Positions 26,895 to 35,899 of a DNA stretch of 64,000 nucleotides are shown piece after piece. The position numbers and the translations under genes were made by a program. The first letter of the stretch is position 1, and every line of letters starts with the position of its first letter. The DNA comes from a virus, in IMG/VR virus record IMGVR_UViG_3300044729_003129, positions 109,761 through 173,760 of that record. One strand, written 5' to 3'. A model generated the notes under the pieces. That model saw nothing but the letters and a program-made list of their open reading frames with translations, did no database searches and was not told the origin of the DNA.

Positions 26895-28273
26895 TAGAAT
26901 TGAATAATAATCTTGATTTCTTCAGTTTGAGCACTTTGACGATTTATTTTTTTGCGATTTTCAGCAAATATAACTTCGCCACTACGTGGTGTATACTCAT
27001 TGTTATTTACTGTTAAATAATTTATAGTGTTATTATTAGGTGCTGTAAATGAACCAGTTGATGGTACCACACCATATCCAGTAGTTGAGTTTTGGTGAAA
27101 ATAAACACGATGTTGGGTGCTTCCACCAACAGAAACAGTAGAATAGTTATCAAAATACGCCTTTATTCCAGTCGTACCAAAGGTTATTAAACTACCAACT
27201 GCAGGAGTACTTGTTGGAGCAGACGCTAATGTTAGGTAACGAAGCGCGGCTAGTGTATCAATTGATGAACCTTCAGAATATTCTATATCTTTTAATACCG
27301 ATATTTGACGATATGGTATATACAACCCATCATCCGAAATTGTATCAACTGCGTCTACCGCGATTCCAACATACCACGATGGTAAAGTTGCTGATGGTTT
27401 GTATGCAAATCCACCGGCAGGAGCAATATGTGGAACTATAACTGCTCCAGATCCAGTTTCAGCTGGATCAAAAATAAAATATCCATCAACTATACCTTTT
27501 GAAGACTCCGCGATATAAGAATAGTCAGCAGGCAATAGCACACTTTCAATCGCCCCAGTAGTAGAATTTATATTTACTGGGCATGTTATTGTAATTTCGG
27601 TGTCATTGATTTTTCGCGCAACAAACTGAACAGAATTTGTAGATGTATATCCACTGCCTCCAGAAGTTATTGTAAACCCGTATAATAACCCTCCACCATC
27701 ATTTTCAATTGCTGCTGAAATTGAATCAGCAGCAACTCCAGAAGAAATGCTAATAAATTGATCAGTATTGATATTTGCAGTTGCAGTAACTACATTATCA
27801 ACAAGTATCCATATATAACCATCACTGCCATAACTAAGGGCACGATAGTCAGTGGACACTGGAATGTTGGCAACTGCTCCGTCACCAGCCTTTAAGCATA
27901 GGTAAATTCGTCCACTTATAACTGCATAGCATGGATTAACTTCTCCTCCACCAACAAGTGTACTAGGATAAAAACAATCGGGATCAGCTGGACTGTATGC
28001 CTTATAGCGAGCGCCAGCTTTCCATTTTATTTGTGGAATTACCAGTCCGCTATTAACCGCATTAATCTTAATTAATGTAGTTAAATTTGATTTTATATCA
28101 GAGTCATCTGAAGGAATTCCAAGAGGAATAGGTATAACTAAACTTGTTGACTCCTCGTCGGTCGCCCATTGTTCAGATTTACCAAGCCCAAGATAATATG
28201 TACTGTCTGCAATATTGTCTAGAAAAAATTGAGCGTTGTTTCTACGAAAAGAGTCTGTTACGATTGCTGCCAT
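26894..28273 (-). CDS. gp8: baseplate wedge protein gp8
   Basis: The 459-residue protein begins MAAIVTDSFRRNNAQFFLDN and continues STYYLGLGKSEQWATDEEST, matching the T4 gp8 pattern (AIVT..FR......F......YI..G...PW). It also holds ISSGVAADSISAAI and GFTITSGGSGYTSTNSVQFV. gp8 dimers bridge wedge proteins in the baseplate. Its order (gp25, gp6, gp7-position, fibers, gp8, gp10-position) fits T4-like gene order with adhesin genes inserted. Length is larger than T4 gp8 (334). A TATAAATA promoter lies 18 bases before the ATG. Confidence 0.8.
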   Translation of the reverse strand: MAAIVTDSFRRNNAQFFLDNIADSTYYLGLGKSEQWATDEESTSLVIPIPLGIPSDDSDIKSNLTTLIKINAVNSGLVIPQIKWKAGARYKAYSPADPDCFYPSTLVGGGEVNPCYAVISGRIYLCLKAGDGAVANIPVSTDYRALSYGSDGYIWILVDNVVTATANINTDQFISISSGVAADSISAAIENDGGGLLYGFTITSGGSGYTSTNSVQFVARKINDTEITITCPVNINSTTGAIESVLLPADYSYIAESSKGIVDGYFIFDPAETGSGAVIVPHIAPAGGFAYKPSATLPSWYVGIAVDAVDTISDDGLYIPYRQISVLKDIEYSEGSSIDTLAALRYLTLASAPTSTPAVGSLITFGTTGIKAYFDNYSTVSVGGSTQHRVYFHQNSTTGYGVVPSTGSFTAPNNNTINYLTVNNNEYTPRSGEVIFAENRKKINRQSAQTEEIKIIIQF

Positions 28274-28291
28274 ATATATTTTTATTTAATG

Positions 28292-28299
28292 TATTTATA
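28292..28299 (-). promoter_or_regulatory. late promoter TATAAATA
   Basis: Perfect late promoter word on the minus strand, 18 bases upstream of the gp8 ATG at 28273; this copy leaves a short AT-rich leader. Confidence 0.65.
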
Positions 28300-28308
28300 T
28301 AGAAATTT

Positions 28309-30042
28309 TTAATTACCAAAAACCGTAGCGCATATTAATGGCCAATCAATCTTTGCATCAGTATCTTGTCCAGTGTACAAAGTAAAAGAGTCTTGTAAAA
28401 ATGTATGTGGTGATGGTCCTTGCCATATATCGTCTATTGTTGTACCAACTCCAGAAGCAACTACACAATAATTACTATCAATCATAGGAGTAGAAAAATA
28501 AAGTTTGTATTGTCCAATTGCGCTCTTATTTATATATGAAATATTATATGATGATCTAATCATACTTGATGATACATATGCCTTGTATGCTATTGCTGTT
28601 TCAGCAATAGCTGTATTGGCAGCAGTAATTATAGTAAATCGATTATTATCTAATCGTGTTATCTCATAATATCCAACAACAACACCGGTTGATGCATATA
28701 TAGATTCCCCATTGCGAAGACCATGATTTACACTTTGAATTGTTGCAATATTCGAACCGGTTGGTCGAGATACTGTATGTTGAGTGTATGTTATTGGCAT
28801 ATTAGTTATGACAGTAGTATTTGCTGCTACAGTAATATCAAATGTATGTTGTTGAGGATTACGAACAGTGTATATTCCAGCAGCTAAACCACTAATAGCA
28901 GTAATACTAATTTTATGATCGGCAGGCAAACCATGATTTACGCTTCGTATTGTAGCTGTAGTATTTTGGCCGACTGTTCCAGATTTTGTAACCGTGTGAA
29001 CCGCGTATGATATTGCAACATTACTTAACGCGGTGGCAGCAATCGTAGAAATATTAAATGTATCTGGTCCGGTAACTTGGATTGGATATGGTCCAATGGC
29101 AACTCCAGTCGACGCGTATATAGTATAACCATCTGGCAAACCATGATTTGTACTTGTAATTATTGCAGTTGTTGAACCAACCCCGCGAAATACCGTGCCA
29201 GACCTAGTTGTTATTGCAGATTTATCAATCGATGCTGCTTCACTGCCATTAAAATTTATCCAGGCTTTTGCAGCAGGTGCAAAAGTTTTTAATGTATTTG
29301 GTGAAACATAATCTGTAGTATCACTCGCCTGTGATACTATGCCAGAACCATTTGCTTTAAGTAAACCACTTGTAGTTCCAGCCCCTCCTTTATTCGCCGG
29401 TACAACGTCTAAAGAAATATTTCTAGAAGCACCCGTACCAGTAATACCAATTGGTGATTCAGCAGTAATATTACCTATTTTGACATTCAACTGCGATTGT
29501 ATATTATCGGTAACGCCACTCAATCGACTAATTTCAGTTCCAGAAACAGATCCAATTGTTGTAGTTAAATTTGGTAAAAATACATTTCCAGTAAATGTAG
29601 GATTATGAAACATTGTAGCCTTGCTTTGATTGTCTACATTTTCTAATCCCACGTGAACCTTTGTGATTCCAGTTACTGTTCCAGTAAAGGTTGGATTTGC
29701 ACGGTTTGCCTTAAGATCCAACTGTCCTTGAATACCACTAGTAACTCCACTTAGACGTCCTATTTCAGCACTATTAACTGGTCCTATAGAGGTTGTGGTT
29801 GGTAGCACCACATTTCCATCAAATGTAGGAGAATTAAGATTTGCCTTTGTTGATAAGACAGTTACCATTATAGGTGGCACACTCGAAATCAAATTTGCTA
29901 GTTGATTTGCTGCATTAGACGCAGTAATCTTTCTATTTGTCCCTACAGGACTCATTGTTCGATCATCAACATCAATGATTTGAATGAGATCATTACTCGT
30001 AATAGTAGTTGCCGTATCTAGGTCTGTAATTTTAACTGGCAT
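28309..30042 (-). CDS. modular tail fiber with three HGL beta modules
   Basis: The 577-residue protein starts with the shared adaptor MPVKITDLDTATTITSNDLI then GTNRKITASNAANQL, also present in the fibers at 30055 and 32370. A shaft of SPTFDGNVVLPTTTSIG and NPTFTGTVTGITKVHVGLEN units follows. Residues about 285-480 are three consecutive modules recognisable by IITSTNHGLPDGYTIYASTG, TIRSVNHGLPADHKISIT and TIQSVNHGLRNGESIYASTG. The C-terminus (KLYFSTPMIDSNYCVVASG) is a separate tip. Likely a host-binding side fiber. An AATAAATA word is six bases before the ATG. Confidence 0.8.
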   Translation of the reverse strand: MPVKITDLDTATTITSNDLIQIIDVDDRTMSPVGTNRKITASNAANQLANLISSVPPIMVTVLSTKANLNSPTFDGNVVLPTTTSIGPVNSAEIGRLSGVTSGIQGQLDLKANRANPTFTGTVTGITKVHVGLENVDNQSKATMFHNPTFTGNVFLPNLTTTIGSVSGTEISRLSGVTDNIQSQLNVKIGNITAESPIGITGTGASRNISLDVVPANKGGAGTTSGLLKANGSGIVSQASDTTDYVSPNTLKTFAPAAKAWINFNGSEAASIDKSAITTRSGTVFRGVGSTTAIITSTNHGLPDGYTIYASTGVAIGPYPIQVTGPDTFNISTIAATALSNVAISYAVHTVTKSGTVGQNTTATIRSVNHGLPADHKISITAISGLAAGIYTVRNPQQHTFDITVAANTTVITNMPITYTQHTVSRPTGSNIATIQSVNHGLRNGESIYASTGVVVGYYEITRLDNNRFTIITAANTAIAETAIAYKAYVSSSMIRSSYNISYINKSAIGQYKLYFSTPMIDSNYCVVASGVGTTIDDIWQGPSPHTFLQDSFTLYTGQDTDAKIDWPLICATVFGN

Positions 30043-30048
30043 ATTTTA

Positions 30049-30056
30049 TATTTATT
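30049..30056 (-). promoter_or_regulatory. late promoter AATAAATA
   Basis: Seven of eight bases of the late word, six bases upstream of the ATG at 30042. Confidence 0.55.
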
Positions 30057-31470
30057 AGAATTTTATGCAATACAGCATTGCGATGTTTGCTGGGCGGGTT
30101 TCACCACCCGCTGTCCACCATCCGGCATTAACTCCATGTGTATATACATTGTGAGAGTGCGCCCCCGAAGCACTAGTTGTTCCAGTTTGAACCTGCGCTA
30201 CTTTAGTTCCATCACTCCCTGCATCAACCTTATCATATCTTGGTTCAGTATATGTGTGAGTATGATTCCCTTGAACATCTGTATAACCATTGTGAGTGTG
30301 GTCTTGGAACATTTGACTTTGTTTTGCGCCAAATGCACCAGTTGTTGTACCATCACCATTAGTTCCCCAAGCACGAACGAAATACCCCCTCAAATCAGGT
30401 AGATTGAAAGTTGTACTATTATTTCCTGCGCCATATGTCGTGCCAATAGCTGCAAAAAGTGCTGGATAACCAGAAGCCCCTGCTCGGTCGACTGCCTGAC
30501 CATTAGCCCATAGCCAACCTGCCGGTGCACTACCCATAGCAAAAGCCATAACTGCTCCCGCTGGAACAAAGCTAATTGTAGTGCCACCAACAGTAGTTGT
30601 ACTTGGTAGTGCTACATTTCCAGAGAATATTGGGCTTGCAAGATTTGCTTTAAGGTTTAATGCAGTCGCAGTGTCTGTAGATATTGGTTTATTAAGATCA
30701 CTTGTATTATCAACATTACCAAGTCCAACCATGCTCTTTGTAATGCCGCCTACTGTTCCAGAGAATGTTGGATTTAAAATATTTGCTTTAAGGTTTAATG
30801 CAGTCGCAGTGTCTGTAGATATTGGTTTATTAAGATCACTTGTATTATCAACATTACCTAGTCCAACTGCTGACTTTGATAGTCCACTTATAGCAGAAGA
30901 AAATTGGGTAAAGACTATTGGATCAGTGCCAACTACAGCGACATCACTCGTTACAACCCATGAACTGCCTTTAAGAGTATTGCCACCATCTACAAGTACA
31001 TAACCATCATTAATCTCTATTACCTCATTAAAGTCTGTGGCACGAAGTGGGGACCCTGTTGTCTGAACAACATAGATTCCATTTTGAGCAGGTGCGCTTT
31101 GATCTTTTAGGAGTACACGATTGCCAGATGCAAGGGTCACTCCATCCATACTAGACGACGGAGTTATGTTTGATAGTGTAAAATTGATTCCAGGAGATGC
31201 AGCAACAACTGGAATTGCAATTTTTAAACCGGCACTATTAAAGTTTTCAAGTGATACTTTGCTGTCTAGTTCATCTTGTATAACTTGTGGTATGGTTGTC
31301 GACAGTCGAGAGAGTCCATTTGCAAGTGTGCTTGCTTTAATTTTACGATTTGTACCAGTTGGATATGTTGACGAAGTCTGCTCAATATTAATTATTTGTA
31401 AGAGGTCATTTGACGTTACATCTGTGTCAGCTGTTAGTTCGCTTAACTGTGAAATTTTTATGGTAGCCAT
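30055..31470 (-). CDS. tail fiber with C-terminal tail-collar domain
   Basis: The 471-residue protein has the shared adaptor (MATIKISQLSELTADTDVTS, then GTNRKIKASTLANGL), a beta domain GINFTLSNITPSSSMDGVTL, two nearly identical shaft repeats (KSAVGLGNVDNTSDLNKPIS / KSMVGLGNVDNTSDLNKPIS) and a tail collar domain from about residue 305: GAVMAFAMGSAPAGWLWANG, YPALFAAIGTTYGAGNNSTT, FNLPDLRGYFVRAWG. The end is His-rich (FQDHTHNG, GNHTHTY, SGAHSHNVYTHG), as in T4 gp12-type short fibers where His residues hold metal in the trimer tip. Probable receptor-binding fiber. Late promoter six bases before ATG. Confidence 0.88.
   Translation of the reverse strand: MATIKISQLSELTADTDVTSNDLLQIINIEQTSSTYPTGTNRKIKASTLANGLSRLSTTIPQVIQDELDSKVSLENFNSAGLKIAIPVVAASPGINFTLSNITPSSSMDGVTLASGNRVLLKDQSAPAQNGIYVVQTTGSPLRATDFNEVIEINDGYVLVDGGNTLKGSSWVVTSDVAVVGTDPIVFTQFSSAISGLSKSAVGLGNVDNTSDLNKPISTDTATALNLKANILNPTFSGTVGGITKSMVGLGNVDNTSDLNKPISTDTATALNLKANLASPIFSGNVALPSTTTVGGTTISFVPAGAVMAFAMGSAPAGWLWANGQAVDRAGASGYPALFAAIGTTYGAGNNSTTFNLPDLRGYFVRAWGTNGDGTTTGAFGAKQSQMFQDHTHNGYTDVQGNHTHTYTEPRYDKVDAGSDGTKVAQVQTGTTSASGAHSHNVYTHGVNAGWWTAGGETRPANIAMLYCIKF
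30643..30720. repeat. 78-bp perfect direct repeat, copy 1
   Basis: Identical over 78 bases to 30781-30858, with a period of 138 bases (46 codons). It encodes the shaft unit GLGNVDNTSDLNKPIS...LNLKAN. Perfect third-position identity indicates recent duplication or gene conversion. Confidence 0.9.
30781..30858. repeat. 78-bp perfect direct repeat, copy 2
   Basis: Second copy of the repeat at 30643-30720, in the same reading frame of the collar fiber gene. Confidence 0.9.
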
Positions 31471-31476
31471 ATACGA

Positions 31477-31484
31477 TATTTATA
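31477..31484 (-). promoter_or_regulatory. late promoter TATAAATA
   Basis: Perfect late promoter word, six bases upstream of the ATG at 31470. Confidence 0.7.
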
Positions 31485-31489
31485 TAGAA

Positions 31490-32368
31490 TTATATTATGT
31501 TGCGAACAACTCGGAAACCGGTCGCGTTTGAAGATCCTGGTTGACCGCCACCATTTCTAAGTGCTACTCCTACATCTGTCGTGTTTGTCGAAGCCCAACT
31601 ACCGCCTCGAACTACTCTGCTGTTAAAGTTTATACCTGAAGTTGGTCCACGTGGATTAGTCAGATCGGTTGGGTTATAACTTTCTGCATAATAATCCCAA
31701 CACAACTCACTAATATTACCTGCCATATCATATAATCCATAGCTGTTTGGTGGAAAGGTTCCTACTGCAGTAGTATTCGGCCGATCTGCCCCGCCTTGCC
31801 CGGTAAAATTCATATAATTTGCTTCAACTTGTGTAATAGTATCACCTAACGGATATCTTTTTCCGTTTAGTCCTCCTCTCGCTGCTTTTTCCCATTCAGC
31901 CTCAGTCGGAAGCCTGTAACCATTAGCATCCCATTTTACATGCGTGCTAGGTAGATTTGTACTTCCAGTCTTGTAGACTGTTGTCTGAGCGATATCAGTG
32001 TAGTAAATTGGAATAAGTCCTTCCTTTTGACTACGTGCATTACACCATTTTACAGCATCAAACCAAGTGACATAACCAATAGGGTGATTGCTAGCTGCGC
32101 CGAACCCCATAGATGGAGCCATCGGAATTTCTGAAGCTAAATCTGTATATCCATTGGTTAATCCCCAAGTACGTACTTCATTCCATTCGCCCCTTGTCAC
32201 TTCATATTTGCCCATATAGAAAGCATCCAAGGTCACTGTGCGAATTGGAGCATTCTGTGTGCCATCCAACGAGTCCCCCATCGTGAAGGCCCCCTGTGGA
32301 ATGAAAGCCCATGCGTTTGATCCTCCATTACGTCGCCGACGCTTTCTTTTAACTGCAGAAAATAACAT
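31490..32368 (-). CDS. FGE/C-type-lectin-fold receptor-binding protein
   Basis: The 292-residue protein has a basic N-terminus (VKRKRRRRNGGS) followed by a complete formylglycine-generating-enzyme-like domain: FIPQGAFTMGDSLDG, YMGKYEVTRGEWNEV, HPIGYVTWFDAVKWCNARS, YRLPTEAEWEKAARGG, NSYGLYDMAGNISELCWD and RVVRGGSWASTNTTD...GFRVVRN. The catalytic cysteines that true FGE enzymes carry near the RGGS...R segment are absent, so it is more likely a ligand-binding fold. The same fold is the target of diversity-generating retroelements in other phages. It sits among fiber genes, two bases before 32370-33404. Probably a virion adhesin. Confidence 0.82.
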   Translation of the reverse strand: MLFSAVKRKRRRRNGGSNAWAFIPQGAFTMGDSLDGTQNAPIRTVTLDAFYMGKYEVTRGEWNEVRTWGLTNGYTDLASEIPMAPSMGFGAASNHPIGYVTWFDAVKWCNARSQKEGLIPIYYTDIAQTTVYKTGSTNLPSTHVKWDANGYRLPTEAEWEKAARGGLNGKRYPLGDTITQVEANYMNFTGQGGADRPNTTAVGTFPPNSYGLYDMAGNISELCWDYYAESYNPTDLTNPRGPTSGINFNSRVVRGGSWASTNTTDVGVALRNGGGQPGSSNATGFRVVRNII

Positions 32369-32369
32369 A

Positions 32370-33404
32370 TCAAATAAAGTCCCAAGTATTGCTACTTATA
32401 TTTTTTATTGCACACACTTCACCAGCAAGCACAGTTGCAGCATCATTATTATTAACTGTAACACCATTTGCTGCAGTTAGCGTCAATGAACCTGCTCCAG
32501 TGTTGCGTCTAAATGTAATTGTAGTTCCTACTGGAGCTGACGTTAAAACGGGTAGTATAATAGTTATAGCACCCGCATTTGAAAGACGCACATATTTATT
32601 ATAATGAGTGCTGCTAAGAGTCAGCGTAGATGTGGATATTTCTAATATGTTGTTATAACTATTAATTATTTCAGATTGCACAAAGGCTGTCGTAGCAATT
32701 TGTGTAGTATTTGTGCCAACGCTCGCTGTCGTTGATAGCGGAGTCCCTGTAAAGGTAGGACTGCTAAACATCGTGCCCTTGCTTTCATTTGTGACAGCGC
32801 CCAGTCCTACCATAGTTGCAGTTATACCAGCTACAGTTCCAGTAAATGTTGGACTTGCTAGGTTCGCCTTTAAGTTTAATGCTGTTTGTGTTGCAGTTGA
32901 AACAGGTTTGCTTGCATCACTCGTATTGTCAACATCGCTGAGCCCAACCATAGTGGCGGTAATACCAGACACCGTTCCAGTGAATGTAGGAGATTCACGA
33001 GGTGCTTTAGAGTTTAACTGTGTTTGAACGCTAGACGTTATTCCACTGAGGTAACCTATTTCTGTACTAGTTAGACCGCCAAAAGTAAAACCATCAAGTT
33101 GAGATTGTATATTATCTCTCAATCCTGACAAAAAGCTTATTTCAGTACCAGTCACACCGCCAATAGTCGTAGTGGCTGGCAGTGTGACATCGCCAGTAAA
33201 TGTGGGGTTTGTTTGAATCTTGGCACTGCTCAATGCACCATCAGAAAGTCCGTCAAACAATGAATCTGCAAGATCACCTATAGATATAATTGCATTACTG
33301 CCATTTTCTGACATAAGTGGGTTAGAGGCGTCAATAATTGGTACAGAATCATTTGCTGCCGCCGCAGTTACAACTTCTAATTGTGAAAATTTAATATCTG
33401 GCAT
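32370..33404 (-). CDS. modular tail fiber protein
   Basis: This 344-residue fiber begins with a variant of the shared adaptor (MPDIKFSQLEVVTAAAANDS, then PIIDASNPLMSENGSNAIIS). The shaft is built from SPTFTGTVSGITATMVGLSD and SPTFTGTVAGITATMVGLGA units, which match those of the fibers at 28309 and 30055. The C-terminal 90 residues (YVRLSNAGAITIILPVLTSA, TTITFRRNTGAGSLTLTAAN) form a beta-sandwich tip common in marine phage fibers. A TATAAATA promoter ends six bases before the ATG. The FGE-like gene lies just downstream and may be its tip partner. Confidence 0.8.
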   Translation of the reverse strand: MPDIKFSQLEVVTAAAANDSVPIIDASNPLMSENGSNAIISIGDLADSLFDGLSDGALSSAKIQTNPTFTGDVTLPATTTIGGVTGTEISFLSGLRDNIQSQLDGFTFGGLTSTEIGYLSGITSSVQTQLNSKAPRESPTFTGTVSGITATMVGLSDVDNTSDASKPVSTATQTALNLKANLASPTFTGTVAGITATMVGLGAVTNESKGTMFSSPTFTGTPLSTTASVGTNTTQIATTAFVQSEIINSYNNILEISTSTLTLSSTHYNKYVRLSNAGAITIILPVLTSAPVGTTITFRRNTGAGSLTLTAANGVTVNNNDAATVLAGEVCAIKNISSNTWDFI

Positions 33405-33410
33405 ATCTAT

Positions 33411-33418
33411 TATTTATA
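33411..33418 (-). promoter_or_regulatory. late promoter TATAAATA
   Basis: Perfect late promoter word, six bases upstream of the ATG at 33404. Confidence 0.7.
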
Positions 33419-35897
33419 CTGTTATAGTTATTACCGCGCTTGTAACAAGTATTGGACCATTAACTGCGCCTTTTCGTATTGAAACCGTAAATGTTGGTGT
33501 TTGTGCATTTACAGTTAAGCTTGGTACAATTCTAAAAAAACCAGAATTATTTTTAATTATAAAACTACCGCTTGAAGACACTACATCATTTCCAGTTATG
33601 GTATAATAGAGCATCGTTTCATCTGGCACAAATGCAGTGTTTACATAGAATCGTACAGACTGACCTTCAGCCGCAGTAAATTTATTTGGTGTGATTGTAG
33701 CAGACTGCGTATTCATCTGTCCTTCAGATATAAATGTGGAGTTCTCATTTTCTGTTAAAACTGTGTCAGAATCTTGAGAAACAAATGGATATCTATATAT
33801 CAATGCCTCTTTGTCTTCAAGAGTACTATTCATATAGGCTTCCATAGTTATATCAAAAGATTCGACGACTGCTTCATCATATTCTGGGTCCGTGTCTTCA
33901 TATGTTGGATCAAGTGGAATTAATTCACTATAAAACCATGGATAGTATGAAAGATCGGGTGCTTTAACTGTTATAAAACTTGATATATTACTAAACAGTC
34001 GATCAGCATTTGGTGTGTATGGCGCACTTGCCTGAGCAATAGTCTTGTGTGAAAAGCCAGAGACTAGTTCGTTTGGATCAAAGAATTTTATCCAACGTTG
34101 ATAGTCTTCATAGACTACCTTGTCTCTATAATTGGCATTAATTGCAAATACGCGAAGGGCAAGTTGAACCATACGTACTAGAGACTCTGGCGCGTTGCGA
34201 TCTAGCAGTCTTGTAAGTATAATTGTTAGCAGTCTTTCGTTTGCTGTTAACCAACCTGGTTGACTACGAGGGCTATGATAGCCGAGTACTGGAGGATGAT
34301 ATGCATTTAGCCATAAATAACTTTCCTGCGGTTTGCGAACGACATAGTCAATGACATTGTACCATTCACTACGAGCAATAAATTCAAAGATTATAGCACT
34401 AAATAGTTTTAACCCAGAAGGGTGTACAAACCGCAAATAATCATCACCCCACTCATCATATGGTAACTCACTTTTAATTTCATATGAATAATTTTGCCAA
34501 TAATAACCGTCATGCAACTTATATAGATTAGAAGCAAATGATTTGTTATCAGAATATGTCCATACATCTTCATCACTTGGAATTACACTCCATAGAATTG
34601 GATCCAGGTCTTCACAGCGATAAATTGTTGGGGTTGGTGCATCTTCTAATGAATGTATAAGGTCACCAATTTTAGATGTATATTCTGGGCTTGCCGTTAC
34701 GCTAAATGCATGAGCATACTCGACATTTGAAGTGTCAACTGCATATGTTGAGCCGCCCGCAGCTTCTGTGACAATACCATTGTCTTCAGGAGGCAGTCCT
34801 TTTTGAGTTAATATATAGTCTGCCGTGCCCTTTTCAGTCTCTAAACCAAAAACTGAAATGTCTATACTATCATCACCAAGAGTAATTATTTTTTCAGTAA
34901 TTATTTCGTTGTTTGTAATAGACTCATCAACTAAAACTTTACCAGACTCATCAAGTATTTCTTCGGTGTCTGTAGATGGAACTATAGGAGTTATAGTTAA
35001 CCTACTATACTCTATATTTTGTATGTCTATTATACCATCATCTTCGGCAGATTCAAATAAAACAGGGAGTCCATCCTCATAAAGATTGTATGCTCCACTC
35101 TCTAACAAACTTGTTGATGATATAAAATTAACATATTCAATGTTACGCGCAAAGACGTCCCAAGTTGCTTCATCTGGCCAAGGCGTGTCATTTGTGCTGT
35201 ATAACTCAAATTCATCCTTATAGCGATAGACCCAACGATAAACAGGATCTGCTCCTTCAGTGGCAACATTAACTTTTTGTATATATGGCAGATTAAATGA
35301 CTTTTCTACTCCGCCATAAGTCCAAAGATCTTCTGAAAAAGCACTTAACGTAACAGTATACGGTCCGGGATTTGAACTTGGAAATGGTCCAATCCTATAG
35401 TCAGAAACTACTAATAGTGTATTTTTATTTGGGTTTGTGCGTGATGTACGTAATGATGGTATGTCAATTGGGGCCCAACGACCGCTGCCGCCTGACAAGT
35501 CAAATAGGTAATTTTTAGGGTAAAATATGCTTACAATTTCGTCAAAGAAAAGTTTGAAAAATGTGTGTATGCTGTCTTCCGAACCGCGTGTATGATAATA
35601 TTGTATAATAACGCGATAGAGAGTGACTTTATCAAGCACACGCGAATTTGGAATATTGCGTGCAATTAGGCTTTGTATTTGGGTTAGATATTTATCGGAT
35701 ACAATATCAATATCTTTTTCGCGAGTAATGGCAGCAATTTCATTTGACGGCAAACCAGTACGATTTAGGTGCTCATAATAGCGCTCAATAAAATTGATAA
35801 GATTGCTCGCAGACTCTTTTAAAGAATCTGGATACAAACTTTCGGTTTGTATCGATTCTATATTACGCGGGCGCGAATTTGCTATACTTAAAAGCAT
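33414..35897 (-). CDS. baseplate wedge protein, gp7 position, with C-terminal Calx-like domain
   Basis: The 827-residue protein lies directly after gp6 (two bases), the position of T4 gp7. Its N-terminus (ESASNLINFIERYYEHLNRT, LYRVIIQYYHTRGSEDSIHT, FFKLFFDEIVSIFYPKNYLF) is the conserved start of a large baseplate protein in marine T4-like phages. The middle is acidic and Trp/Tyr-rich. The last 95 residues (ITPNKFTAAEGQSVRFYVNT...) form a Calx-beta-like sandwich like those in 7428-8642. T4 gp7 is longer (1032), and direct similarity is not obvious, so the gp7 name is positional. Confidence 0.65.
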   Translation of the reverse strand: MLLSIANSRPRNIESIQTESLYPDSLKESASNLINFIERYYEHLNRTGLPSNEIAAITREKDIDIVSDKYLTQIQSLIARNIPNSRVLDKVTLYRVIIQYYHTRGSEDSIHTFFKLFFDEIVSIFYPKNYLFDLSGGSGRWAPIDIPSLRTSRTNPNKNTLLVVSDYRIGPFPSSNPGPYTVTLSAFSEDLWTYGGVEKSFNLPYIQKVNVATEGADPVYRWVYRYKDEFELYSTNDTPWPDEATWDVFARNIEYVNFISSTSLLESGAYNLYEDGLPVLFESAEDDGIIDIQNIEYSRLTITPIVPSTDTEEILDESGKVLVDESITNNEIITEKIITLGDDSIDISVFGLETEKGTADYILTQKGLPPEDNGIVTEAAGGSTYAVDTSNVEYAHAFSVTASPEYTSKIGDLIHSLEDAPTPTIYRCEDLDPILWSVIPSDEDVWTYSDNKSFASNLYKLHDGYYWQNYSYEIKSELPYDEWGDDYLRFVHPSGLKLFSAIIFEFIARSEWYNVIDYVVRKPQESYLWLNAYHPPVLGYHSPRSQPGWLTANERLLTIILTRLLDRNAPESLVRMVQLALRVFAINANYRDKVVYEDYQRWIKFFDPNELVSGFSHKTIAQASAPYTPNADRLFSNISSFITVKAPDLSYYPWFYSELIPLDPTYEDTDPEYDEAVVESFDITMEAYMNSTLEDKEALIYRYPFVSQDSDTVLTENENSTFISEGQMNTQSATITPNKFTAAEGQSVRFYVNTAFVPDETMLYYTITGNDVVSSSGSFIIKNNSGFFRIVPSLTVNAQTPTFTVSIRKGAVNGPILVTSAVITITV

Positions 35898-35899
35898 AC

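Noticed and set aside
31490-31660. Diversity-generating retroelement variable region
   Set aside because: The fold is suitable, but no template repeat or reverse transcriptase is visible here, and codon third positions do not show the clear AAC-derived pattern. Kept only as a question in the findings.
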